This document shows positions 23,101 to 31,238 of a stretch of DNA of 34,428 bases, piece after piece. The notes beneath the pieces were generated by a model. It did not search any database and was not told where the DNA came from. It saw only the letters and a program-made list of their open reading frames with translations. A program made the translations under genes and the position numbers. This DNA is from Peptococcaceae bacterium (GTDB lineage: Bacteria > Bacillota > Desulfitobacteriia > Desulfitobacteriales > Syntrophobotulaceae). The stretch covers positions 1 through 34,428 of the forward strand of contig WRJI01000020.1 of the NCBI GenBank assembly GCA_009778595.1. The letters are read 5' to 3'. The first letter of the stretch is position 1; every line of letters starts with the position of its first letter.

Positions 23101-24281
23101 CAGGATAATAGGTTCTTGAACCGATCCATAGCCTCTACCGTATTGACGCGGCTCCCAAAAGCCGTCAACCGGAAGAATCCTTCGCCGTTGCCCCCAAACC
23201 CCGAACCGGGTGTGCCGACGATGCCGGCGGTCTCAAGCAACACATCAAAATACTGCCATGAGGTCATTCCCTCAGGGCATTGGAGCCAAATATAGGGTGA
23301 GTTGTCGCCCCCGAAATAGGTTATACCTTTCTCGCGCATGGTTTGGGCAATGATTTTGGCATTTCCCATATACATATCGATATTCTCGTGAATCTGGCGT
23401 CGGCCCTTCTCTGTGAACACGGCGGCGGCGCCGCGTTGGACGATATAGCTAACACCGTTGAACTTGGTGGATTGGCGGCGCATCCACAGTTGATGCAGAC
23501 GGACGCCTTCCCGGGTCAAATCCCTTGGAACGACGCACCAGCCGCAGCGGGTGCCGGTGAATCCCGCTGTCTTCGAAAAAGAACCTATCTCAACGGCACA
23601 CGATTGCGCGCCGGGAATTTCATAAATGCTTCTGGGCAAGGAAGGATCTTGAATGAAAGCTTCATAAGCTGCGTCAAAGAGAATCAAAGCCTCCTGTTCC
23701 CGGGCATAATCAACCCATTGAGCAAGCTGCCGGCGGGTATACACGGCCCCGGTGGGGTTATTAGGGGAACAGAGATAGATGATATCGGCCCGGACTGCGG
23801 AATCTGGCAATGGCAGGAACCCATTCCTCGTAGTGGCGTCGCAAAAACGAATTGTCCGTCCGTCCATAATATTGGTATCGAGATAGACAGGATAAACCGG
23901 ATCGGGAATCAGGACGACATTGTCTCCGGCAAGGATATCAAGAATATTGGACACATCGCATTTGGCTCCGTCACTGACAAACACCTCATCCGCCTCAAGA
24001 GAGACGCCTTTTTGCTTATAGGATTCACAAAGGGCTTCCCGCAAGAAGTCGTACCCTTCATAAGGGCCGTAGCCGCGAAAGCTCTCCCCGATACCCATTT
24101 CATCCACAGCATCTTTCATCGCCTCTGTAACAGCCGGGCACAATGGCAGGGTCACATCGCCGATGCCCAAACGAATGAGAGTTGCATCAGGGTTCGAAGT
24201 CATGTACTCGGCGACCTTCCTGGAGATGTCGGCAAACAGATAGTTTTCCTTCAGACTCAAATAATTCCGGTTTATCTTCAT
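23097..24281 (-). CDS. dapL: LL-diaminopimelate aminotransferase
   Basis: A PLP-dependent aminotransferase that makes LL-2,6-diaminopimelate directly from tetrahydrodipicolinate in the DapL variant of lysine and peptidoglycan precursor synthesis. It is a class I/II aminotransferase of 394 aa with the DapL-type opening (INRNYLSLKENYLFADI), LIRLGIGDVTLPL, GYGPYEGYDFLREAL, SPNNPTG (172-178), the D203/Y206 pair and the Schiff-base lysine K237 in GSFSKTAGFTGTRCGW. G-rich sequence (GGGGGGT) precedes the ATG. The stop codon lies inside a copy of the dispersed repeat whose hairpin follows at once. Confidence 0.95.
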   Translation of the reverse strand: MKINRNYLSLKENYLFADISRKVAEYMTSNPDATLIRLGIGDVTLPLCPAVTEAMKDAVDEMGIGESFRGYGPYEGYDFLREALCESYKQKGVSLEADEVFVSDGAKCDVSNILDILAGDNVVLIPDPVYPVYLDTNIMDGRTIRFCDATTRNGFLPLPDSAVRADIIYLCSPNNPTGAVYTRRQLAQWVDYAREQEALILFDAAYEAFIQDPSLPRSIYEIPGAQSCAVEIGSFSKTAGFTGTRCGWCVVPRDLTREGVRLHQLWMRRQSTKFNGVSYIVQRGAAAVFTEKGRRQIHENIDMYMGNAKIIAQTMREKGITYFGGDNSPYIWLQCPEGMTSWQYFDVLLETAGIVGTPGSGFGGNGEGFFRLTAFGSRVNTVEAMDRFKNLLSC

Positions 24282-24303
24282 AAGTCATACCCCCCAAGAT
24301 GAT

Positions 24304-24333
24304 ATCTTACTATCTTGTTTCTGCTATTGTCAA
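24304..24333 (-). promoter_or_regulatory. Candidate dapL promoter
   Basis: On the minus strand a perfect TTGACA (24328-24333), an 18-bp spacer and TAAGAT (24304-24309) stand just upstream of the dapL ribosome binding site. Confidence 0.55.
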
Positions 24334-24442
24334 TTGTTTTGATTTTCGCGGCGCGTCAATTGTCACAAGTAGCCTGTTCACACATAGGGCGATTACCGAA
24401 TAGACTATATGAAATAGGAATAGGAGGGGAATCTAATATAAA

Positions 24443-25351
24443 ATGGATATAAATACCATTCTCTCAATGAAAGCGGTTTTCGAAGAAAAGGCTTTGCCGG
24501 TGGTAACAACTGTAGGTCTATCTTTGGGTGCTTTATCCCTGCTCGCTTATGGCGGAAGTAAAATCATTCAACCCCATGTCCGATCTGTGGAAAAAGGCGG
24601 GGATGGCCTGAATTTGGCAAGCTCGGGTTTTGCTTATGATGCCAAACAGGATATCTTCTATTCGGAGAAGAAATCCTGGCAGAGGAAATTTGGCTATCTT
24701 CAGGCCTACGATGAAGCCGCTCCGTTCATGAATTGCATTTTCCATTCAGAACCTATCCGTTTTGAATACGAAGGAAAAAAGTGGCTTATCGAACTGTGGA
24801 AAGGTCAATATGGGATGGCTACCGGTTGTGAAATCGGCGTGTACACGAAAGAGATAGGGAACCTCTTACCGGGATACAAGGCGGCCAAACAGCAAGATCA
24901 TTTATTCTTGACTGCGACGTTGGTAAAGAACGGCAAAGTTCTCTTTACCCGCGCGGATACCCATTGGTGGTTGACCGGGTTCGTCCTGGGCGAATACTCC
25001 GAGCCTGAAGAATTGTCGGCTTATGTAAGGATTACCCTGAAAACATCGGCTATGTGTGATGTTTTTGTTGAAGAGCTGGAGAGACTGGGATATCAGAATT
25101 ACCAAGTGTTGCGTGACAGAAAAACGGTTGCGTTTGTTTTCGATGTGCCATATTCCAAACAGCCGGTTATGCATTCCGGCATTGTACGGAACTGGATTAT
25201 GGGCATCAACAGGAATTATTGCGACTTATACCAGGCTTCCGGAATCGAAATCGGTCATTATCTCAAAGAAAACGAAGAGTTGCCGACTGAGCTGTTTCCT
25301 TACGGCAGTACCCCATTTGGCGGGGCGCCGGATTGGTCCGGTTGTTGTTGA
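24443..25351 (+). CDS. DUF4474-like protein with N-terminal membrane segment
   Basis: A hydrophobic segment (about 19-40, VVTTVGLSLGALSLLAYGG) precedes a conserved globular domain. That domain holds GFAYDAKQDIFYS, SWQRKFGYLQAYDEAAPF, IRFEYEGKKWLIELWKGQYGMATGCEIGVY and TRADTHWWLTGF. These blocks match what I remember of DUF4474, a domain of unknown function found in clostridia. The domain probably faces outward or sits at the membrane. A purine-rich AGGAGGGG lies about 13 bp before the ATG. A strong hairpin follows the stop, so the gene is probably a single transcription unit. No function is proposed. Confidence 0.75.
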   Translation: MDINTILSMKAVFEEKALPVVTTVGLSLGALSLLAYGGSKIIQPHVRSVEKGGDGLNLASSGFAYDAKQDIFYSEKKSWQRKFGYLQAYDEAAPFMNCIFHSEPIRFEYEGKKWLIELWKGQYGMATGCEIGVYTKEIGNLLPGYKAAKQQDHLFLTATLVKNGKVLFTRADTHWWLTGFVLGEYSEPEELSAYVRITLKTSAMCDVFVEELERLGYQNYQVLRDRKTVAFVFDVPYSKQPVMHSGIVRNWIMGINRNYCDLYQASGIEIGHYLKENEELPTELFPYGSTPFGGAPDWSGCC

Positions 25352-25365
25352 AATCATGGAATTCC

Positions 25366-25415
25366 CGGACAACAGTGGTCATTACAATCAGTGACCACTG
25401 TTGTCGGCGATTTTT
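25366..25415 (+). terminator. Intrinsic terminator after the DUF4474-like gene
   Basis: A perfect 14-bp stem (25368-25381 with 25392-25405, GACAACAGTGGTCA and its complement) closes a 10-nt loop and is followed by five T residues at 25411-25415. Confidence 0.8.
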
Positions 25416-25437
25416 GGTGGAAGGGATGTAAAGAGAT

Positions 25438-26340
25438 ATGTGGACGCAGCTTGGACACCGTGACAAAAAAATATCTGACGCCTTTGTGGGTGCTCCGGAA
25501 GTCTTTGTTGACGATTCTTCAAGAATTGTTTTTATGAGTGATATACATCGGGGCGATTCGAATGGAGCCGACGCCTTCTATCCTCAAAGAAATATTTTTA
25601 TGGTGGCCCTAAAATATTATGATTCAGAGGGATTCACTTATGTGGAATTGGGGGACAGCGATGAGCTCTGGGAGAATCGCCATTTTTCAGACATTCGGGA
25701 GACCTACGGAAGCATCTTTGAGATGTTGGCTTCAATGCACGAAGCCGGCCGTTACTATAGTGTTATAGGCAACCATGATATCGTTAAAAAGGAACCAAAA
25801 TGGCCGGAAGAGAATATGACGGCGGGTAAAGCGGATCGAGCGGCAGAATTGTTCCGGGGTCTCTTTTTTCCCCAAGGAATCGTGTTCAAAAATCCGGCGA
25901 AAGGCTGGAAAATTCATGCTTTGCATGGGCACCAAGCTGATCGCTTCAACAGTGATTTTTGGAGGATAGGCCGGTTCTTGGTGCGCTATATCTGGAGACC
26001 TTTGACCCTTATCGGGGTGAAGGATCCTTTGAGTGCCTCATCCAACAAAAGGAAAAGAGGAGTTATCGAGTGGGAGCTGGCGTATTGGGCTCAGAAACAC
26101 AAGACAATGATTGTCGCCGGCCATACCCATCGTGTCGCCTTTCCCAATCCCGGGGCCCCCCTCTATTTCAATGACGGATGTTGTGTGCGGCACGAGGTTT
26201 TGACAGCGATTGAGATCATGAACGGAGAAATTGCCCTGGTCCGGTGGGGCATCAAAAGCAACGAAGAAGGGTTCTTATATGTTTCACGAGAAGAGATCCA
26301 CGGACCTGTGGCACTTGACGTGTATTTTCAAACCCTATGA
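25438..26340 (+). CDS. Metallophosphoesterase (calcineurin-like)
   Basis: A binuclear-metal phosphoesterase of about 300 aa. The ordered motifs are SDIHRGD (34-40), GDSDELW (72-78), GNHD (111-114), HGHQ (163-166) and GHTH (228-231), which supply the expected Asp, His and Asn ligands. The GDSDELW form and the overall length resemble UDP-2,3-diacylglucosamine hydrolase-like phosphoesterases seen in many Gram-positives, but the substrate cannot be assigned. No signal peptide is seen, so it is probably cytoplasmic. It starts 23 bp after the terminator of the preceding gene, with AAAGAGAT close to the ATG. Confidence 0.88.
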   Translation: MWTQLGHRDKKISDAFVGAPEVFVDDSSRIVFMSDIHRGDSNGADAFYPQRNIFMVALKYYDSEGFTYVELGDSDELWENRHFSDIRETYGSIFEMLASMHEAGRYYSVIGNHDIVKKEPKWPEENMTAGKADRAAELFRGLFFPQGIVFKNPAKGWKIHALHGHQADRFNSDFWRIGRFLVRYIWRPLTLIGVKDPLSASSNKRKRGVIEWELAYWAQKHKTMIVAGHTHRVAFPNPGAPLYFNDGCCVRHEVLTAIEIMNGEIALVRWGIKSNEEGFLYVSREEIHGPVALDVYFQTL

Positions 26341-26412
26341 GGCAATGTTGACAGCAGAGCCGGAGCCGAGAGCTGAGATTTGCGGGAAAACAGACGTGAA
26401 TCATCCTGAATA

Positions 26413-26472
26413 ACAGGTAAGCGAGAGTTTGCCTGTCGTTTTTTGCCTGTCGTTTTTTGCCTGTTGTTTGTT
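26413..26472 (+). terminator. Terminator with three tandem 14-bp tail repeats
   Basis: ACAGGTAA (26413-26420) pairs, with one G-T pair, with TTTGCCTGT (26428-26436), and T-runs follow. The segment GCCTGTCGTTTTTT is repeated at 26431-26444 and 26445-26458, and in decayed form at 26459-26472, so the tail and the right arm have been copied. It lies about 70 bp after the phosphoesterase stop. Confidence 0.5.
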
Positions 26473-26828
26473 ATATTACCTCACTTAAATATTACATTAA
26501 TATATATATTAATATTAAATAAAATAGGCCAATAGGCTTATTGTGTGATGAAATTTCGTGAAAGCCCTTGTTTCGTGAGGAAGTTTGGTAAATGAATGTT
26601 CATGAATTAAATAATAAAAAATAAAATATTGACGGCAACGGCAACGAGGGAAAACCAAATATGCTGGAAATAATCAGACAGGCATGCTATTATAGCAGAA
26701 AAAGTAGCAATAGGAAGGTAAACTGGAATTACGAGATGGGAGGATGATGACTGAGGAGCGTCTGAGGAGCCTTGTGAAAATTGTCGTTAGGACAAGACAG
26801 AGAGAAATAGGACAAGACAGAGAGAAAG
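26473..26828. other. AT-rich spacer with short duplications, no gene seen
   Basis: 26473-26640 is strikingly AT-rich compared with everything upstream and includes the palindrome TTAATATATATATTAA. TGCTATTATAGCA (about 26685-26697) is another palindrome. TAGGACAAGACAGAGAGAAA is present twice in tandem (26788-26807 and 26808-26827), and CTGAGGAGC occurs twice about 11 bp apart near 26751-26770. It probably contains the promoter of the following secreted protein, but no good -35/-10 pair could be singled out. Confidence 0.6.
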
Positions 26829-27587
26829 ATGATCAAATTAATGAAAGGGTGGAGTATTTTGAAGAAGCGCGTAATGTGTTTTCTGTTGACAGTTTGCTTA
26901 ATGATGTTCATGTTTCCTGCGGCTGCCGGAGCCGCTGATGAAGTTCTCGGTACCTTGCGTGACACGTCAGACGGCAGCGCTTGGATGGTCAAGTATTTAG
27001 GCGGCCCCAACAAGGGAACGAGCACCGAAGCGACATCAGACGAAAGCTTTAATTGGGCGGCACAGAGGTCTTACAGCAATGGCTTGTTGAATACAGCCGG
27101 GTATACCAATGGGTTTGCGATTTCGGACGCCACGGCCCAAAGCCTTGTCTGGAACAGAAACAATCAGTGGATTAGTATCAACAGCGCCGGGAGAGCAGCG
27201 AACGGTTACTATTCATATGTAACAATTCTTGCTGACGATGTTGCAAACAAAATTGCTCCCGACAAGAAATTATCGTTTAACGGTCTCGGCATCGGCTACG
27301 CTTCTGATGATCACCTCCATGCTATCATCATCAATGGTGTTAAGTATTCCGGTTTTTCGCCTCAGGCTGTGGATCACAAAGGCTGGCTTCAGAATCAAGT
27401 CAATATTAAATTGAGCAGCGTTCCTTGGAACGTAAACGGTTCAAATACCGTTGAGTTTATTGTTCACAATAACAACAGTGGCGATCCCAAGTATGGGGAT
27501 GTGAGTAATCCGACAGGGTTCTCGGCCAGCATTCGTGCTATATATCTTTCGGAAGACGGTCCCAATGTTCCGAAATCGGGATTTTAG
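26829..27587 (+). CDS. Secreted protein of unknown function
   Basis: A 252-aa protein. The first ~36 residues form a signal peptide (basic KGWSILKKR, hydrophobic VMCFLLTVCLMMFMF, cleavage after AAAGA). The mature part is rich in Asn, Ser, Gly and aromatic residues with alternating polar and apolar stretches (for example NTVEFIVHNNN, HLHAIIINGVKYSGF, ASIRAIYLSE), suggesting a beta-sandwich. No catalytic motif was recognised. The start is preceded by AGAGAGAAAG; other in-frame Met codons at residues 5 and 16 are possible starts. An intrinsic terminator follows. The gene stands between an AT-rich spacer and an insertion sequence. Confidence 0.75.
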   Translation: MIKLMKGWSILKKRVMCFLLTVCLMMFMFPAAAGAADEVLGTLRDTSDGSAWMVKYLGGPNKGTSTEATSDESFNWAAQRSYSNGLLNTAGYTNGFAISDATAQSLVWNRNNQWISINSAGRAANGYYSYVTILADDVANKIAPDKKLSFNGLGIGYASDDHLHAIIINGVKYSGFSPQAVDHKGWLQNQVNIKLSSVPWNVNGSNTVEFIVHNNNSGDPKYGDVSNPTGFSASIRAIYLSEDGPNVPKSGF

Positions 27588-27638
27588 TGGTCAAAGACGG
27601 TTATTTCCGGATCCATAATGGTTGAGTGGGAACAGTGA

Positions 27639-27671
27639 GGAGCTGCCGCATGTTGTGGCAGCTCCTGTTTT
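27639..27671 (+). terminator. Intrinsic terminator after the secreted-protein gene
   Basis: GGAGCTGCC (27639-27647) pairs perfectly with GGCAGCTCC (27657-27665) across a 9-nt loop, followed by TGTTTTT. Confidence 0.85.
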
Positions 27672-27724
27672 TGTGTGACGGCGTGTTGGGAAGGGGCAGA
27701 TACCGCGTGGGCTCGTAACAGTCC

Positions 27725-27796
27725 CTAGTACTCCGTCCAGTCAAAATCACTTAATGTCTTGCGTCGTCTTTCGACACGCTGCTTCGTCAGCTCCTC
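27725..27796 (-). pseudogene. C-terminal remnant of an unidentified gene cut by the IS
   Basis: On the minus strand an open frame coming out of the IS end reads EELTKQRVERRRKTLSDFDW then TEY and a TAG stop at 27725-27727. The charged, helix-like character suggests a real C-terminus. Its 5' part is absent: the frame meets a stop inside the IS terminal repeat. The parent family is not recognised; another mobile element is possible. Confidence 0.35.
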
Positions 27797-27911
27797 CTAG
27801 CGTGACTTTCAGACTTTCCACAGGTTGAATTGTCCAACCCGTTGATAATTCAATCTTTTTCGCGTCCATTATGTAGTGATAACTCATTTGCTAATAAAAT
27901 CGCGTTAACTA

Positions 27912-27940
27912 TTGACATGAGTTAATACTTTGTGTACAAT
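27912..27940 (+). promoter_or_regulatory. Transposase promoter
   Basis: A perfect TTGACA (27912-27917), a 17-bp spacer and TACAAT (27935-27940) lie upstream of the transposase start. Confidence 0.7.
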
Positions 27941-27977
27941 ATATCTTATATAATAAGCCAAGAAAGGTTATCACGAC

Positions 27978-29627
27978 ATGGCGTATCTCATCAGCAAAAA
28001 GGTCAAAGGCCGCCACTATTGGTATATAGTCGAATCCAAAAGAATCGACGGAAAAGTGACACAAGTCGTGTTGGAATACATAGGAAACCAAAAGAAGCTA
28101 TCCGAGCGGCTTCTGGGCGCCTCATCAGGCCGGGAACTGGACAACATCATAGTAAAGTCCTATTCCCACGGTCCTGCAACAGCATTTCTTAAAATCTTCC
28201 AAATGCTTGGCGTACCTGAAATCCTCAACTCCTGTTTACCACCGCGTACAAGGAATTCAGTAACAAGAGGGTGCAGCCTGATGCTCGCCGCCATTCACCG
28301 GGCAGTCGATCCAGGCAGCAAGAATGAGTTTCGCAGCTGGTTTGAACAGACCACATTGCCCAGCCAACTCAACATCAAAAACCAAGCCATGACCTCACAA
28401 CATTTCTGGGATCAGATGGACGAAATCACAGAAGAAAATCTCAGGGACGCCGAAGACGCCATCATAGCCAAAGTCCTTGAAAAATATCCGACAAGCATGG
28501 AAAGACTGGCGCTTGACTATACAAACTATTTCACATATATCAGCACCGGCAATGACGCCTGCACACTTGCACAACGGGGAAAAAACAAGCAAAAGCGCCA
28601 CGACCTGCGCCAGTGCTCTCTGGCCATCGTGACCGCAAAAGACCTCGGGATCCCTTTGTTCTCTCACGTTTACGAAGGCAACCACAATGACCAAACCGAA
28701 TTTGGCGAATATGTACAACTATTAAAAGAACGGTTGCCAAACTATGACCCTCAAAAGATCACACTCGTATTTGATGGCGGCAGTAATACCAAAAAAAATC
28801 TAAATTCACTTGAAACGCACTACATATGCGCCTTTTCGCTCACATCCTGCAAAGAGCTCTATCAGATTCCGCTCGAATCCTACGAAACAATAATCTTAAA
28901 AAAAGGAAAGAAAGAACAAGCCTACAGGACAGAAAAAACCATATGGGGAAAAGAATGCACCTGTATACTGACATTAAGCCCTGCCCTGTATGCAGGGCAG
29001 GAACGGGAATTAAAGCAAGACAGAAAAAAGACCTTAGAAGAGCTGAAAACTCTCAATGAACAGATCAAGAATCCCAAATCGAGGATCAAGAAAACAGAAG
29101 AATCTCTCACAAAAAGGGTGGAAAAGATTCTGAAGCGGAAACATATGCGCGAGATCATACAGATTCAGATCACAGAAGCAGGGCTAACCTATGAGGCAGA
29201 TGTCCAAAAAGAAGCAGATATCAAGAAACAATATTTTGGGAAAAAGCTGCACATAACAGATCATAAAGATTGGTCTACAGAAGACATCTTAGAAGCTTAT
29301 TATGAACAAGACAGTATCGAAAAAATATTCCGATCAAGTAAGGACCCCGAACATTCTCCATTTCAGCCAATCTATCATTGGACAGATCAAAAAATCCGAA
29401 CACACATCTTCATCTGCTTGTTAGGACTGACAATGACAATCGTTCTGCAAAAGGAGGCCGAAAAAAGAGGAATAAAGATATCCCAAAACAGACTGCTGGA
29501 AGAGTTAATCGGTATCAGGGAGAGCTGGATAAAAGAAGATGACAGCACAACCGGAAAGGTAGTGCGAAAGCTGGAAAAGATGAGTGATATGCAAGAAAAA
29601 CTCTGGGAGATGGTACAAGAACTATAA
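27978..29627 (+). CDS. IS1634-family (IS4-like DDE) transposase
   Basis: A full-length 549-aa transposase with no frameshift. It has the family opening KVKGRHYWYIVESKRIDGKV and VVLEYIGNQKK. The first catalytic Asp is in LALDYTNYFTY, the second in LVFDGGSNTKKNL, and the Glu near the C-terminus in AYYEQDSIEKIFRSSKDP, separated from the second Asp by the beta-rich insertion typical of IS4-like enzymes. AAAGG precedes the ATG. The lower GC content and A-rich codon choice differ from the genes upstream, as expected for a mobile gene. It appears intact, so the element may be active. Confidence 0.92.
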   Translation: MAYLISKKVKGRHYWYIVESKRIDGKVTQVVLEYIGNQKKLSERLLGASSGRELDNIIVKSYSHGPATAFLKIFQMLGVPEILNSCLPPRTRNSVTRGCSLMLAAIHRAVDPGSKNEFRSWFEQTTLPSQLNIKNQAMTSQHFWDQMDEITEENLRDAEDAIIAKVLEKYPTSMERLALDYTNYFTYISTGNDACTLAQRGKNKQKRHDLRQCSLAIVTAKDLGIPLFSHVYEGNHNDQTEFGEYVQLLKERLPNYDPQKITLVFDGGSNTKKNLNSLETHYICAFSLTSCKELYQIPLESYETIILKKGKKEQAYRTEKTIWGKECTCILTLSPALYAGQERELKQDRKKTLEELKTLNEQIKNPKSRIKKTEESLTKRVEKILKRKHMREIIQIQITEAGLTYEADVQKEADIKKQYFGKKLHITDHKDWSTEDILEAYYEQDSIEKIFRSSKDPEHSPFQPIYHWTDQKIRTHIFICLLGLTMTIVLQKEAEKRGIKISQNRLLEELIGIRESWIKEDDSTTGKVVRKLEKMSDMQEKLWEMVQEL

Positions 29628-29654
29628 AAGTTACCACTACAACCGAGACGGCCA

Positions 29655-29690
29655 CAGCCCTTGGTAATAGAGGGCTGCAGACATTTTTCT
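29655..29690 (+). terminator. Terminator at the 3' end of the transposase gene
   Basis: CAGCCCT (29655-29661) pairs with AGGGCTG (29671-29677), followed after six bases by TTTTTCTTT. It lies just inside the right terminal repeat. Confidence 0.6.
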
Positions 29691-29717
29691 TTGGGAAAGT
29701 CTGAAAGTCACGCTAGG

Positions 29718-30090
29718 GGAGAGGAAGGCCAAAGTCGCAGGACAGATTTTTCTGGAAGTGGCGCTGATCGCGTTGGTGGCCATTACACTATCGTTATTCA
29801 CCGGCAACCTGTTGTCCGGAGCGGTCTCAGAACAAATGCTTACGGATCAGATCGTTGCCGACCAGGCCGGCCAGAGCAATTCGAATGACTTCATGTTTTC
29901 CTCGGAATTGGAATACAATGGGTACGCAAAGAACCCCAGCCATGAGGATCTTGTGGAGACATATCAGGTGCCCTTGAACATGAGGATTGTGCTTCTGTTT
30001 TACCTTATTGGCCTTGGGACAGTCTGCGTTTCAACGCTGATCCCCATTCTATATACGACCCGGCTGAATCCCAAGAAGATACTCATGTAA
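29718..30090 (+). pseudogene. 3' remnant of an FtsX-type ABC permease
   Basis: An open frame continues directly out of the IS end as GERKAKVAGQIFLEVALIALVAITLSLFTGN and ends LIPILYTTRLNPKKILM. It matches the last quarter of the intact permease at 32638-34110 (GERKTKVAAQVVLEVVVIAVVAITLSLFSGN to LIPIVYTTRLNPKKILM). Two membrane segments remain; the N-terminal three quarters are missing. The other side of the IS carries unrelated sequence, so the missing part was lost and not merely split off. The ATPase gene that follows the intact copy is also absent here. Confidence 0.85.
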
Positions 30091-30148
30091 GTAAAGTTTC
30101 AGGATGTTCTGCTATTTGGCTTGGCAGCGTATAGTGATTCAATTATTA
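30052..30148 (+). repeat. 97-bp direct repeat at the permease 3' end, left copy
   Basis: Identical to 34072-34168 except at 30112 (C versus G at 34132). It covers the last 39 bp of the permease coding sequence and 58 bp beyond the stop. Flanking coding sequence is clearly more divergent. Confidence 0.92.
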
Positions 30149-30626
30149 GTCATTCTGGGAACATTTTGTTACCTGACGGGCCCATCTGGTATTCTGATCA
30201 GTATGAAGCTGTCATTAGTAGCAGTGCCTTGGTCATCTATGCCATAATAATTATCAGTCTATTGGTATCCATGCTTGCGTGTCAGAAAAAGAAAGAACTT
30301 AAGGATGGCAAGATCAATGAGTGGGAGGACAGTATCAGTCTTGAAAAACATCAATCTGGCCATAAACGAAGTGATGAAAGATTAATTCTTATTTCATAGG
30401 ATGTTAAGGATTTGTTAATAATTGGCGTGGTATTATGGATTTGGTGGGGAAACGAGACGCAGAATGGAATTTGGAGGTGGGGCTGGCTGCCCATGGATTT
30501 CGGTGGTTACAGCTTGCAGGCTCCTGAATAATCACAATGCAGGGTATAGGATGGCCATCTTGCTCTGCGAGAACACATTACTCGCTAAACATTAAGCGCT
30601 AAATCTAGAAGGAGGAAGATGTAATT
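30091..30626 (+). other. Spacer with a possible decayed membrane-protein frame
   Basis: The first 58 bp belong to the 97-bp direct repeat. After that an open frame (30121-30399, in phase with the permease remnant beyond its stop) encodes one hydrophobic segment (SSALVIYAIIIISLLVSMLA) and a charged tail. It has no ATG or GTG start and no ribosome binding site, so it is more likely a leftover of a fused or decayed gene than a working one. The rest (30400-30626) holds no recognisable gene and presumably the promoter of the C39-like gene. Confidence 0.4.
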
Positions 30627-31238
30627 ATGAAAAAAATCACTAAGATCTGCGCGGTGCTGACAGTTTTATTTCTATTGAGCAGCACACCGGTTTTTGCGGC
30701 GGGGTCCAAGGTTAACAAAGTGGGGACAGCGAAACAAGAACTCTCATACTCTTGCGGTGCTGCGGCTGCGCGAAATTCTGTGGCAGGATATTATCTGCCG
30801 GCGAGGTCGATGGCTTGGGGATTTGAAGATCAATTCAGAGTAAAATTGGCTACAAGTACAGGCGGAACAGAATTTAACGCAACTAGGTGGCAAAACACAC
30901 TAAACGCAGCTGCCCCAGGAAACAATTACACTTTGAAGTGGGGAGGAGGCTGGAGTGGCACAACTATGGCATATTATGTTAACCAGACACTCAATAAAGC
31001 GAAGAACTATAATGTCATAGCGAATCCCAATCATGCCGCTACCAACTATTCGAATCAGTATATTCATCCGTATTATGCGGGCAAAAAGGTTGCACATTAT
31101 GTTGTCATATACGGCTACAACGACAACACGAGACAATTCTATATTAGCGATTCCAATTACAATCACAATTACCGAACGTATTCTTGCAGCTATGAACAAG
31201 CGGCATGGGCAACAAAAACCCAAGGGATTATATACTGA
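30627..31238 (+). CDS. Secreted papain-like (C39-type) cysteine peptidase, putative
   Basis: A signal peptide (1-24 or 25, cleavage around VFA-A) precedes a small domain with a papain-like triad. C43 is in SYSCGAAAARNSVAGYY, H157 in KVAHYVVIYGYND and D175 in FYISDSNYNH. This Cys...HYVVI.GY...ISDS order is that of C39-like peptidases. At 203 aa it is a single domain without the ABC-transporter fusion of bacteriocin-processing C39 enzymes. It acts outside the cell if exported. The start has a strong AAGGAGGAAG. Its stop overlaps the start of the lipoprotein gene (TGATG), and a permease and ABC ATPase follow, so it may process or modify something handled by that transporter; this is inference. 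Confidence 0.75.
   Translation: MKKITKICAVLTVLFLLSSTPVFAAGSKVNKVGTAKQELSYSCGAAAARNSVAGYYLPARSMAWGFEDQFRVKLATSTGGTEFNATRWQNTLNAAAPGNNYTLKWGGGWSGTTMAYYVNQTLNKAKNYNVIANPNHAATNYSNQYIHPYYAGKKVAHYVVIYGYNDNTRQFYISDSNYNHNYRTYSCSYEQAAWATKTQGIIY

Larger units (their letters stand above)
27796..29717 (+). mobile_element. Complete IS1634-like insertion sequence
   Basis: A 1922-bp element bounded by perfect 24-bp inverted terminal repeats (27796-27819 and 29694-29717, CCTAGCGTGACTTTCAG...). It holds one transposase gene with its own promoter and terminator. No target duplication is visible: the left flank is CAGCTCCT and the right flank GGAGAGG. The two flanks belong to different genes on opposite strands, indicating rearrangement or adjacent deletion after insertion. 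Confidence 0.88.

Noticed and set aside
23343-24302. 319-aa plus-strand frame
   Set aside because: Antisense of dapL, whose PLP and substrate motifs are unambiguous.
30121-30399. 92-aa membrane-like frame as a real gene
   Set aside because: It has no standard start codon with a ribosome binding site and begins in sequence shared with the non-coding 3' flank of the intact permease copy.
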